Of a stretch of 64,000 bases of DNA, positions 41,049 to 50,701 are shown in pieces (within the stretch, counting starts at the first letter, position 1; every line of letters starts with the position of its first letter). This DNA comes from Bacteroidetes bacterium HGW-Bacteroidetes-6 (GTDB taxonomy: Bacteria; Bacteroidota; Bacteroidia; Bacteroidales; DTU049). Below the pieces are notes generated by a model, which worked only from the letters and a program-made list of their open reading frames with translations, did no database searches and was not told where the DNA came from. Location: the NCBI GenBank assembly GCA_002842495.1, contig PHDB01000012.1, positions 1-64,000 on the forward strand. The letters run 5' to 3'. The position numbers and the translations under genes were made by a program.

Positions 41049-41813
41049 TCAGAATTCGAGTTCAAGCCCTGACGGACAATGATCGCTGTGATATGCGTCG
41101 GGCTGAATAAAAGCGCTCTTCAGATGAGTACGTAACGATTCGGTTGCCATGATGTAATCAATTCTCCATCCCTTGTTATTGGCTCTGGCATTTGCCCTGA
41201 AGCTCCACCAGGTATAATTGTGTGGTTCTTTGTTGAAATGACGGAAAGTGTCAATGTAATCGTGATTCAAAAATTTTGTCACCCATTCGCGCTCTTCGGG
41301 CAAAAAACCAGAATTTTTGGCATTCCCAACCGGGTCGTGAATATCGATGCGCTCATGAGCAATATTGTAATCGCCACATAAAAGAAGATTTGGTCTTTCC
41401 TTCCGAAGTTTCTGAACGTATTCCAAATAATCATCCAGCCACACCATTTTAAAAGCCTGACGTTCTTCGCCCGATGTACCTGATGGATGATAAACAGAGA
41501 CAATGCTTAAATCTCCAAAATCGGCACGAATAAAGCGTCCCTCGTAATCGTATTTTTCAATTCCCATCCCATAAACAACTTTATCGGGTTCGATGCGGGT
41601 AATAATTCCTACACCGCTGTAGCCTTTTTTCTGAGCACTGTAAAAAAACGTTTTGTAACCAATGGCTTCAAATTCCAAAACAGGAATCTGATCGGGCTGA
41701 GCTTTGCTTTCCTGAATGCAAACAACATCGGCATCGGATGCGGCAAGCCAGTCGATAAAACCTTTACCAATGGCAGCTCTGATTCCGTTGAGATTGTATG
41801 TAATCACTTTCAT
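41049..41813 (-). CDS. xth: Exodeoxyribonuclease III
   Basis: MKVITYNLNGIRAAIGKGFIDWL...DVVCIQESKAQPDQIP...GDYNIAHERIDIHDP...RIDYIMAT...SDHCPSGLEL; start moved to the internal Met. Confidence 0.94.
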   Translation of the reverse strand: MKVITYNLNGIRAAIGKGFIDWLAASDADVVCIQESKAQPDQIPVLEFEAIGYKTFFYSAQKKGYSGVGIITRIEPDKVVYGMGIEKYDYEGRFIRADFGDLSIVSVYHPSGTSGEERQAFKMVWLDDYLEYVQKLRKERPNLLLCGDYNIAHERIDIHDPVGNAKNSGFLPEEREWVTKFLNHDYIDTFRHFNKEPHNYTWWSFRANARANNKGWRIDYIMATESLRTHLKSAFIQPDAYHSDHCPSGLELEF

Positions 41814-41818
41814 TGTAA

Positions 41819-43585
41819 CTATTTTGAAGGTAAAAGTTTGAGATATTCGTTCCTGTCGGTTATTTTCACAACAGGATACACATTCATTTTCTGGTCGCGC
41901 CAGGCAGTATGGTTGTAAATCCAGTTCATCTGAGCCCATTGCGATGCAGCAAACCCGGGGTCGTTTTTCTTTAATGCTTCAAATTCGGCTTTAAGTGCTT
42001 TGTCTTTTTTAAACATTTCGTCAGCCAATGGCTCAAGCACATACATTTCGCCGTATTCTTTCTGTTCGAAAATGGTATTAAAAAACCCCCATTTGAGAAA
42101 ACTGTCTTCGGAACGGGCATCGAGCAACCACACAAGAACTTTTATTTTCGATTGCTTCACGGTTACCAAAGCAGAATTGCGCGGAATCACCATTATTGTA
42201 TCAAATTCTGAAATAGTAAAATCCGGCCTGAAACATCCTTCGTAGCTCATTGCCGGAAACGAAACGCCCGAGAGTCGAGAAGCAGTACATTTCACTTCCT
42301 TGTCATCGGCAGTTCTGATGATACTTATTCCGTGCAATTGTAAGCGGTCAATTACTGTTATCCATTCCACCGGAACCACATAGGCAATGGGCAAGCTGAT
42401 ACTATCGTCAACCACAATTTTATTAAACATCTGAATTTTCCAGATTTCGGGTTTGGTGTTGTCGTATTTGTAATAGATGCCACCTGTTGTTTTGCTTTTG
42501 ATGGTATCGTATTTCATTCCGTTAAATTCAACCAGAACACTGTCGTTCATACTCGTGGTAAGCGAAATAGGAAACGGCCTTTTGATAAAATCATCTAAAA
42601 CTCTGTCGCGGTCTGCTTTTTCGAGCATGGCTGAATAGGCATCGGCATTTTCGGCCAGATATTGAAATGTGAACAACAACATTCGCTGTGTTGCATCAAC
42701 TCTGATTTTATATGGCTTAAGCATATGAGTTTCTATTAGCAAGCAGGGCCGATCAGTCAGCAAAGTGTAGCCATGCGACAACATGGGACGCGATGCATAC
42801 GAAAGCAAACCACTCTTCGGATTGTGCCATTGCCTGAATGCAACATAAGGATAAATTGGGAAACCAGCCCTATCCATTTGGTCGGTCACAAAGGGAACGT
42901 AGCTTCCTGTGCACCACGAAGCGATGCTGGAATCGAGTGTTTGAAATGCATCGAGACCATAAGTGAGCGGATACACATAATCGGCACCATCGGTTGTGTG
43001 ACAATCAATCAGAAAATCGGGGTTAATGGAATTGTACAGCTTCAGCCAGGCCTGCATTTCGGGGGCGTCGGCCTTCATAAAATCGCGATTCAGATTCAAA
43101 TTCTGCGCGGTGGTTCGCCAGCCCATTTGTTCAGGCCCGTTCTGATTAATACGATTATATGGACCAAAGCGCTTCAATCCATCCACATTGAAAGAAGGAA
43201 TAAATACAATCCTTACTTTATCAAGCAACGGTTTCAACGAAGGATAGGTAAGCACATCCCGAATAAAAAGAAATCCGGCTTCAACACCTTCAGGCTCACC
43301 CGGATGAATACCTGCCTGAATCCAAAGTGTAATCTTATTGTTATTTTTGGTTCTGTTATCAATCAACAAATAGGGCAAATCGCTTCCCTGAGCCGATTTC
43401 CCAAAAGTAAAATACTGTACTTCGTCGAACAGCGAATCGACAAGATGGCAATATTGAATTATTTGCTCGTAAGTAAGCGTCACATTGTAATCCTGCGTCT
43501 CGTACGGAAGAACGAAAGATTGTTCTTGTGCCGAAATATGCAAAGTGAGACAAAAAAGGACAAATGGCAGCAATATCTTTTTCAT
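41819..43585 (-). CDS. M14 family zinc carboxypeptidase
   Basis: IHPGEPEGVEAGFLFIRDVL, FIPSFNVDGLKRFGPYNRINQNGP, LNLNRDFMKADAPEMQAW, DCHTTDGADYVY. Confidence 0.9.
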   Translation of the reverse strand: MKKILLPFVLFCLTLHISAQEQSFVLPYETQDYNVTLTYEQIIQYCHLVDSLFDEVQYFTFGKSAQGSDLPYLLIDNRTKNNNKITLWIQAGIHPGEPEGVEAGFLFIRDVLTYPSLKPLLDKVRIVFIPSFNVDGLKRFGPYNRINQNGPEQMGWRTTAQNLNLNRDFMKADAPEMQAWLKLYNSINPDFLIDCHTTDGADYVYPLTYGLDAFQTLDSSIASWCTGSYVPFVTDQMDRAGFPIYPYVAFRQWHNPKSGLLSYASRPMLSHGYTLLTDRPCLLIETHMLKPYKIRVDATQRMLLFTFQYLAENADAYSAMLEKADRDRVLDDFIKRPFPISLTTSMNDSVLVEFNGMKYDTIKSKTTGGIYYKYDNTKPEIWKIQMFNKIVVDDSISLPIAYVVPVEWITVIDRLQLHGISIIRTADDKEVKCTASRLSGVSFPAMSYEGCFRPDFTISEFDTIMVIPRNSALVTVKQSKIKVLVWLLDARSEDSFLKWGFFNTIFEQKEYGEMYVLEPLADEMFKKDKALKAEFEALKKNDPGFAASQWAQMNWIYNHTAWRDQKMNVYPVVKITDRNEYLKLLPSK

Positions 43586-43647
43586 TTGATCTTGTTTATT
43601 TGATTTTGGCTCTGATTCAAAAAGTTACTTGAGTTTCCGGCAAATGA

Positions 43648-45777
43648 CTAAACATTTTTCATACTCAGGTTGATTCTTTTTCTTGGCTTATCCACTTCGA
43701 GAACACGAACCTGCACCTTCTGATTGAGCTTAAGCACTTCCGACGGATCAGCAATATATCGGTCGGCAATCTGACTGATATGAACAAGCCCATCCTGATG
43801 CACACCTATATCGACAAAAGCTCCAAACTTTGTGATATTTGTCACAATACCTGGCAACACCATTCCCGCAATCAAATCGTCGATGCTGTGAACATTCTGA
43901 TCGAACTCAAACATTTCAAATTTTTGTCGCGGGTCGCGACCAGGCTTTTCAAGCTCTTTTAAGATGTCGGTAATAGTTGGCAATCCAAACTGCTCGGTAA
44001 TGTATTTTTGAGGAACAATTTGAGCCCTCAGTTCTTTGTTCCGGATCAAGTCAGCAACGGTGCAATTTAAGTCTTTGGCCATTTTTTCAACAATGTGATA
44101 GCTTTCGGGGTGCACAGCCGAAGAATCGAGTGGATTCTTCGCATCTTTTATTCGTAAAAATCCAGCAGCCTGCTCAAAAGCCTTGTCGCCAAAACGTTTC
44201 ACCTTCAGCAATTCTTTTCGCGCTTTGAAAGCACCTTTTTCTTTTCGGTAATCGATAATATTTTGAGCCATCACTGGCCCGATGCCAGAGACATATGTAA
44301 GCAATTGCTTGCTGGCTGTATTAAGCTCCACTCCGACACTGTTCACGGCACTCATTACAGTATCGTCGAGTTTTTCTTTAAGCATACTCTGATCAACATC
44401 GTGCTGATACTGTCCCACGCCAATACTTTTCGCATCAATCTTCACAAGTTCTGCCAAAGGGTCCATGAGCCTACGACCAATGGAAACTGCTCCTCGAACA
44501 GTGACGTCGTAATCGGGAAACTCCTCGCGAGCCACATCGCTTGCAGAATAGATTGAAGCTCCCGATTCGTTTACAGCAATAGCAATTACTGGTCGACTAA
44601 ATTGGATTCGCTTGATAAATGCTTCGGTTTCACGGCCAGCTGTGCCATTTCCAATAGCAATAGCCTCTACTTTGTATGCTTCGACCAAATGATCAATTTT
44701 ATTTAAAGCTTCTTTCACTTTGTTTTCGGGCGGATGCGGATAAATGGTTTCGTTATGCATCAGATTTCCGAGTGGATCGAGCACAACTACTTTGCAGCCT
44801 GTGCGAAACCCCGGGTCGATTGCAAGCACGGTTTTTTGACCGAGTGGCGAACTCAATAGTAGTTGACGAACATTATCAGCAAACACATTGATTGCTTCTT
44901 TATCGGCTTTTTCTTTATAAAATTTCCGGGTTTCGGTTTCGATTGATGGCTGAAGCAAACGTTTATAACTGTCTTCGAGAGCTGTAATCACTTCGTTGGC
45001 AATATCGTTTCGCGAATTCACTATCCGACGTTCGATGAGAGATAATGCTTTTTCGGACTCCGGTTCAATCGAAACTCTTAAAAAGCCTTCGTTTTCGCCA
45101 CGGAAAACAGCTAAAATTCTGTGCGAAGGCGATTTTGCAAGCGGTTCGGCCAGAGCAAAATAATTCTCGAACTTGGCTCCATCGGCTTCTTTTCCCTTCA
45201 CTACTTTCGACGACACAATTCCTTCGCGAACAAAAAGCGAGCGCAAATCAGCACGAACACGAGCATCTTCGCTGATCCATTCGGCAATAATATCGCGGGC
45301 GCCTGCGACAGCTTCTTCTTCGGATGCAACTCCTTTTTCTTCGCTCACAAAATGTCGGGCAGCTACCATCAGGTCGAATGGTTGTTGCATGAAAATACGC
45401 TTCGCCAAAGGCTCCAGTCCTTTTGCAACAGCAACCGTTGCGCGAGTTTTGCGTTTGGGCCGGTATGGCAAATACAAATCTTCCACCTCAGGCATTGTTG
45501 ATGCATTGCGGATTTTCGATTCCAACTCAGGTGTTAATTTCCCTTGTTCCTGAATACTTTCAAGCACCGCACTACGCCGCTTTTCGAGCTCGGTAAGCTG
45601 ATGCAAGCGCGTTTTGATGGCCATAATCTGAACCTCATCGAGACTTCCGGTCATTTCTTTGCGGTATCGCGAAATAAACGGCACTGTGGCCCCCTCGTCA
45701 AGCAACTTTATGGTATTGGCAACCTGAGTTACCTTAAGTCCCAGTTCTATACTGATAATGTCGGTGAATGATTTCAT
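43648..45777 (-). CDS. tex: Tex family RNA-binding (S1 domain) protein
   Basis: ATVPFISRYRKEMTGSLDE, LAIDPGFRTGCKVVVLD, C-terminal S1 domain GIVTNITKFGAFVDIGVHQDGLVHIS. Confidence 0.95.
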   Translation of the reverse strand: MKSFTDIISIELGLKVTQVANTIKLLDEGATVPFISRYRKEMTGSLDEVQIMAIKTRLHQLTELEKRRSAVLESIQEQGKLTPELESKIRNASTMPEVEDLYLPYRPKRKTRATVAVAKGLEPLAKRIFMQQPFDLMVAARHFVSEEKGVASEEEAVAGARDIIAEWISEDARVRADLRSLFVREGIVSSKVVKGKEADGAKFENYFALAEPLAKSPSHRILAVFRGENEGFLRVSIEPESEKALSLIERRIVNSRNDIANEVITALEDSYKRLLQPSIETETRKFYKEKADKEAINVFADNVRQLLLSSPLGQKTVLAIDPGFRTGCKVVVLDPLGNLMHNETIYPHPPENKVKEALNKIDHLVEAYKVEAIAIGNGTAGRETEAFIKRIQFSRPVIAIAVNESGASIYSASDVAREEFPDYDVTVRGAVSIGRRLMDPLAELVKIDAKSIGVGQYQHDVDQSMLKEKLDDTVMSAVNSVGVELNTASKQLLTYVSGIGPVMAQNIIDYRKEKGAFKARKELLKVKRFGDKAFEQAAGFLRIKDAKNPLDSSAVHPESYHIVEKMAKDLNCTVADLIRNKELRAQIVPQKYITEQFGLPTITDILKELEKPGRDPRQKFEMFEFDQNVHSIDDLIAGMVLPGIVTNITKFGAFVDIGVHQDGLVHISQIADRYIADPSEVLKLNQKVQVRVLEVDKPRKRINLSMKNV

Positions 45778-45920
45778 GTGTCAAAAATAAGGGTTTTTTA
45801 GCAATCATTCACTGAATAATCGCCGGCTCCGTACTATGCTCAAAAAAAGAAGAGAATGTATTTGCAAATAACAGCAAAACATTTGTATTATTCGAATAAA
45901 GGCTGGTTCCCGGACAAAAT

Positions 45921-45957
45921 AAAAAGCCTGCAATCCGTAAAAACGGATATGCAGGCC
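45921..45957 (-). terminator. Strong intrinsic terminator of the 50504-45972 operon
   Basis: AAAAAGCCTGCA-ATCCGT-AAAA-ACGGAT-A-TGCAGGC; long hairpin, T-tract in minus orientation. Confidence 0.88.
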
Positions 45958-45971
45958 TGAAAAAAACATTA

Positions 45972-48125
45972 TTAGTCTTTAACCAGCGGAGTAACGAAAA
46001 CGTCGCCAGCTGTAATCACTTTTACATAGTACAATCCTTTGGAAAATGCAGAAAGGTCGATTTTAGTATCATAAAACACACCGGCCTTATTGCCGGCGGC
46101 ATCATAAAGTTCAATCTCTATAAACTGTATATCATGCAGATCAATAACTGCCAGATTTCCGACAGGATTAGGCAAAACACGTATCTGATGGTTTCTGCTA
46201 CCGGACTCCATTCCGATAGCAACTTCAACCTCTATATTCTGTACACAGGTATCACTATTTCCGGCACCATCCGTGACCGTCCAGATAATTGTATTGAGAC
46301 CCACAGGTAAATGAGCTCCGTTCAGCGAAGCCGAATGGGTAAAATTATTACAGACGCTGTCAACACCACAGTTATCATCTGTATAAACGGGATCAAACAG
46401 AACTCCGGATACCTCATAAAAAGTTTCACCCTGATTTATGGTAACGACCTGGTTTCCCGAACAGATAATTGACGGATTGATCGTATCATGCACAATAATA
46501 TTCTGCATCTGAAAAGAGACATGCCCATATCCGTCGTCGTAGTTCCAGGTTACCACTGTAAGGCCCTGTGTCGTAACCGGCAAAGGAACGTCGGCAATTC
46601 CTGTGATCTGTCCGTTGCAGTTATCGGTTGCAGTCGGAGGGACGAGCGAAGAAACCCCACATACAGCGGTAACATCGGGCAAAAAAGCACTATCCGGTAC
46701 CGGAGCAGATAAATCCACATCACAGGTAGCATAAAAGTTACCATTCATGGTAGTTCCGTTTGTCAACAAAAAATTATGCATAGTCCCATGATGATTGTTA
46801 TCAGTCATATCAGGCAACACCCCGATATCGGTATTGCCACCGGCAGAAATCCCCCTGTTAAAATCATAATAAGCCACCAGATCCGCTGAATCGGGCGAAA
46901 TCTCTCTGTTCATATCCTGCCATATTTCCTGCTCCGATTTTGCCCGGCTCCATATTCTTATTTCATCGGCCGACCCAGTCCAGTTATTACCATATTGCTG
47001 AGATCCCCCTATATAAAAATTGACAGAACTGTTCATCATACTTCCGTAAGCAGAACCGCAGAAAACACTGTCCAGATACATTTTCAGTGTTCCCGAATCA
47101 TAGACCATAGCTACATGATGCCACTCATCAGTATTCATAGGATATGAAACCGACACCCATCCGGTATCTGCACCAACAAGAACCTTCAGACTCTGACTAA
47201 AATATTCAATCGCGTATCCCTTTCTTCCCCCGTTGTTTTCATGTTTCGACAACAGATCTTCCGGCCCTTTTGATTTCGTGGAAAAAGAATAAAGCCAGGC
47301 TTCAACGGTAAAATTCCCGGAAAAATTCAATGCCGGATCATCCGGAACAGATACATAATCGTCATACAGAAAGCTCAGTACGTTTTCATTAATATAAGTA
47401 TTTATTCGGATCAGACAACTGTCATTATCGGTGTTTTCATCTGCGCTCAGATTCGTTTTCGCAACAAGATTACAGATCATATCGTTTCCCATGATAGCAG
47501 GGGTTAAAAAATCATACTGCACCGTGTCGTCGCCGTTTATTGTTCCGACATATATCTCCGTGACAGTATCACCATTCAAAATATAGCTGACAGGAAACGC
47601 TGTTTGGGAATCAACACCATGGTTTGCGATTTCAACGGAGATCGTTTGAAAACCCTCAAAATTTTTCACCGGTTTATGAATTGAGACAACCGACAAATCG
47701 TCGAAAACCGCATTGGTTGTTCCGGTAACGTTCAATGTAAAAGCTCCGTTGGAAGTTCCTCCTCCTGTAACTTTAATATAATAGATTCCCGCCGTCAAAC
47801 CCGGGAGCGAAATCATTTCGTTCGGATTTCCCGGATTGCACACATTGGGAGATCCACCGACAAGAAATGTACTACAATCAGAATACAGATCAACAATACA
47901 GGAAGCTGCCGCAGTAGATAAACAAGATTCAATTTCAACATTCTGATAATCGGCAGGTAAATTGAGAATATACCACCATGTTTCACCATTATTGATCACA
48001 CCTCCGACAGAACCGGAGTTAATGACCACAGGGATAGCCGTCAGACAATCGTTCCCTTCCTCCCGGCCAAAAAGAGATCCGGCCAATGAAAGAAGCACAG
48101 CAACAAAAAAAAGCAATCTTTTCAT
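45972..48125 (-). CDS. Secreted T9SS protein with LamG (concanavalin-like) and HYR-like domains
   Basis: Signal peptide; FTVEAWLYSFSTKSKGPEDLLSKHENNGGRKGYAIEY (LamG); GVDSVCNNFTHSASLNGAHLPVGLNTIIWTVTDGAGN (HYR); IRVLPNPVGNLAVI C-terminus. Confidence 0.8.
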   Translation of the reverse strand: MKRLLFFVAVLLSLAGSLFGREEGNDCLTAIPVVINSGSVGGVINNGETWWYILNLPADYQNVEIESCLSTAAASCIVDLYSDCSTFLVGGSPNVCNPGNPNEMISLPGLTAGIYYIKVTGGGTSNGAFTLNVTGTTNAVFDDLSVVSIHKPVKNFEGFQTISVEIANHGVDSQTAFPVSYILNGDTVTEIYVGTINGDDTVQYDFLTPAIMGNDMICNLVAKTNLSADENTDNDSCLIRINTYINENVLSFLYDDYVSVPDDPALNFSGNFTVEAWLYSFSTKSKGPEDLLSKHENNGGRKGYAIEYFSQSLKVLVGADTGWVSVSYPMNTDEWHHVAMVYDSGTLKMYLDSVFCGSAYGSMMNSSVNFYIGGSQQYGNNWTGSADEIRIWSRAKSEQEIWQDMNREISPDSADLVAYYDFNRGISAGGNTDIGVLPDMTDNNHHGTMHNFLLTNGTTMNGNFYATCDVDLSAPVPDSAFLPDVTAVCGVSSLVPPTATDNCNGQITGIADVPLPVTTQGLTVVTWNYDDGYGHVSFQMQNIIVHDTINPSIICSGNQVVTINQGETFYEVSGVLFDPVYTDDNCGVDSVCNNFTHSASLNGAHLPVGLNTIIWTVTDGAGNSDTCVQNIEVEVAIGMESGSRNHQIRVLPNPVGNLAVIDLHDIQFIEIELYDAAGNKAGVFYDTKIDLSAFSKGLYYVKVITAGDVFVTPLVKD

Positions 48126-48131
48126 ACGGGA

Positions 48132-50504
48132 CTATTTTTTTATTATTTCAGAAACATACGATCCTTTAGCAGTAAAAACCCTGACAAAATACACTCCCGG
48201 GCAGAACGAAGAAATATCAGCCATCACAGGATCAGAGAAATCCCGTTTTTCCATCATCGTGTTCCCAAGAATGTCTGTTATCTCAACGGAAATGATATTT
48301 CCCATATCGTTGCCGGCAGAAATTGTTATTACTCCGCTTGCCGGATTCGGGAAAACAGTTACACTTCCTGAAAAACGGGCAAAACCCGAAGTAATCAATT
48401 CAAGAGATGCGGTGTCAGACACAACAACATCGCACGGATTAAAAACCATACAGAAATACGCTCCAGTATCATTTACCGTAGTTAACAACAAACGCAATGA
48501 ATCGGTGGTCGCGCCGCTTATATGCGGGTTATCCGACAAGGGCATTCCGTCTTTATACCACTGATATTCTGCTGCATATCCGGTAGCCGAAACATAGAGA
48601 AGCACGGTGTCGTTCAAGCTGAAATTCTGACTTACAGGATTCTGAAGTATCTGCAGCGAATCGGCCGGATACAGAACCGTAACATCGGAACTATCCATTC
48701 CACACAAACCGTTGTTCACAATCCATGTAAAAATATTACTACCGTAAAAAAGGCCATTCACCATAGTATTGCAGGCCGAAGAATCAGAAAATGACACACC
48801 TGCATTTCCCGATATCCAGTATCCGCTGTTGGGTTGAGATTCGGATGCGTTAAGCTGAAAATTACCGGCCGAACAGGCCATGGTATCATTTCCGGCATCG
48901 GCAACAACAAATGTGTCAACAAGCAATGTAGCCGCATCGGATATTCTCGTGTAAACCCCATTGAAAGCCCTGCATCTGTACAGATTTCCGTTGAGCGAAT
49001 AGTGTGGCGATGCTATTTTCAGTGTATCGGAATGAATATTTTGATATACGGTTGTATCCGTCAGGTCAATCCATCCCGGTGCATGATATTTCTGCCATTG
49101 AAAAGAAACAAAAGCATCGGAATTAAAGCTGAATTCTGCATCCGAACTATTGCAGACATGCTGATCGACAGGCTGCAAATAGGTATTTTCATCAACCGCA
49201 AGCACATAGGTTTTTGAGGCATTGCTTGCAGTTACAAATGCAAGACCATGATCCATATCAATATTATTGCCGAAATAATTCCCAAAACCACGGTCTGAAG
49301 GCGTGAATTTCTGAACATAACTCCAGTTGCTTCCATCAAAATAATAATAATAAATAGCACCTGCCATCAAAAGAGAATCGTTTCCATACTGGTCAAAACA
49401 CTGGCGGTAAGCAGTTACAATTAAACTATTATCGGAAACGCCCAACTTCTCTCCGTATTGATCTCCCTTCCGGCGATCGGGTGCGGATATTTTTTCATCA
49501 TACATCCAAACCCCGCTCACATTCCTGAAAATATAAGCCGATCCCGCATCAAACAGTGAATCTGTCCCATTATTGTTAAAATCATCTGTAAAAGAACCGA
49601 CAACCATAAAAGAACTATCTCCGGCAATGGAATTTCCGAAACGGTTATACGCATTTCTGTCGGGAGCAACCACCTTTTGAACAAAAGTAAATGCTCCGCT
49701 ATCGCGTTCAAAAATATATGCCGAACCGGCCCCGTTAACAGCATTCAGGCCATTCACATCGTATCTGTCAAGGTACGAACCTAAAAAAAGGTAATTGCCG
49801 GAAAAACAAATGCTGCTTCCAAACAAAGAAGATGCACTTCGCACCGGTGCCGTTATTTTCTGAAAAAAATTCCAGTCTGTTCCGTCAAAATGATATACAA
49901 AAACAGCCCCTGCCCAATTTAAATAATTGGATTCCGATATATCATAAGGGTTTTTGGAGCATCCGATAAAAAGAAAATCCCCTTCAATTTTAACATTTTC
50001 ACCAAAATTCTGACTCTGTGTTCTTGCAGGAGCCACGATTTTACGAATAAAAGCCCAGTGTCCGTTATTGTTGTGAAAAATATACACGGCACCTGCATCA
50101 GACACCGAGTCCGTATAGTTTTCATTAAAATCGTTCCGGGTAGCACTCACCACAGCATAATCGTCCGAAATATCAACCGACATTCCGAAACTATCATCAA
50201 TATGCCTGTCCGGAGCAATAATCTTCTGATAAAAAACCCAGTCTTCACCGATTTTCCTGTATATATATGCTGATCCTGCAGAAGAAACCGTATTTGAATT
50301 CGCGGTATCTTCATCCTCTCCGTAAGCTCCGACAATCAAAAGGCTGTCGTTCGCCCCTACCGAGATTCCGAACATGTCGTAACTGCTGTGATCGGGATTC
50401 TGAAACTCCGACAACTCGACAATTTCCTGCCCCTGCAAAGAGGCAAACATCAGCAGAAGAAGAAACGCAATACAACTCCCGCAAAAAGAAGGCTTCACTA
50501 TCAT
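48132..50504 (-). CDS. Secreted T9SS protein with FG-GAP-like beta-propeller repeats and an Ig-like domain
   Basis: Repeated FGxSVxxxxxxxxVGAYxxxxxxNxxxSAGSAYIYxxxGxxWxFxQKIxAPDR units; VTVFPNPASGVITISA...GVYFVRVFT. Confidence 0.8.
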   Translation of the reverse strand: MIVKPSFCGSCIAFLLLLMFASLQGQEIVELSEFQNPDHSSYDMFGISVGANDSLLIVGAYGEDEDTANSNTVSSAGSAYIYRKIGEDWVFYQKIIAPDRHIDDSFGMSVDISDDYAVVSATRNDFNENYTDSVSDAGAVYIFHNNNGHWAFIRKIVAPARTQSQNFGENVKIEGDFLFIGCSKNPYDISESNYLNWAGAVFVYHFDGTDWNFFQKITAPVRSASSLFGSSICFSGNYLFLGSYLDRYDVNGLNAVNGAGSAYIFERDSGAFTFVQKVVAPDRNAYNRFGNSIAGDSSFMVVGSFTDDFNNNGTDSLFDAGSAYIFRNVSGVWMYDEKISAPDRRKGDQYGEKLGVSDNSLIVTAYRQCFDQYGNDSLLMAGAIYYYYFDGSNWSYVQKFTPSDRGFGNYFGNNIDMDHGLAFVTASNASKTYVLAVDENTYLQPVDQHVCNSSDAEFSFNSDAFVSFQWQKYHAPGWIDLTDTTVYQNIHSDTLKIASPHYSLNGNLYRCRAFNGVYTRISDAATLLVDTFVVADAGNDTMACSAGNFQLNASESQPNSGYWISGNAGVSFSDSSACNTMVNGLFYGSNIFTWIVNNGLCGMDSSDVTVLYPADSLQILQNPVSQNFSLNDTVLLYVSATGYAAEYQWYKDGMPLSDNPHISGATTDSLRLLLTTVNDTGAYFCMVFNPCDVVVSDTASLELITSGFARFSGSVTVFPNPASGVITISAGNDMGNIISVEITDILGNTMMEKRDFSDPVMADISSFCPGVYFVRVFTAKGSYVSEIIKK

Positions 50505-50570
50505 ATATCCGACATTTAGATTTAAAATGCGAAACTATGACAAACGCCCACAATATCTTTGTTTTAATAG

Positions 50571-50590
50571 TATGACAACTGGTATGACAC
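50571..50590 (-). promoter_or_regulatory. Direct-repeat regulatory motif, copy 1 (TGTCATA-CCAGT-TGTCATA)
   Basis: Plus strand TATGACAACTGGTATGACAC upstream of gene 50504; an additional TATGACA half-site at 50536-50542. Confidence 0.55.
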
Positions 50591-50632
50591 GACCGACAAA
50601 GTGTAAATCATATTTGTTTTATCGCACGAAAT

Positions 50633-50668
50633 AAAAACCGGAAACGGGTGGAATCATCCGTTTCCGGT
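50633..50668 (-). terminator. Intrinsic terminator of the 56046-50702 operon
   Basis: ACCGGAAACGG-N10-CCGTTTCCGGT with A-tract on plus strand (T-tract in minus). Confidence 0.85.
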
Positions 50669-50701
50669 AAAACGAAAAAACATTTCTCCGCCAACAAAAA
50701 A

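Noticed and set aside
42773-43603. 276-aa plus-strand ORF
   Set aside because: Antisense to a clear M14 carboxypeptidase gene; no recognisable domain.
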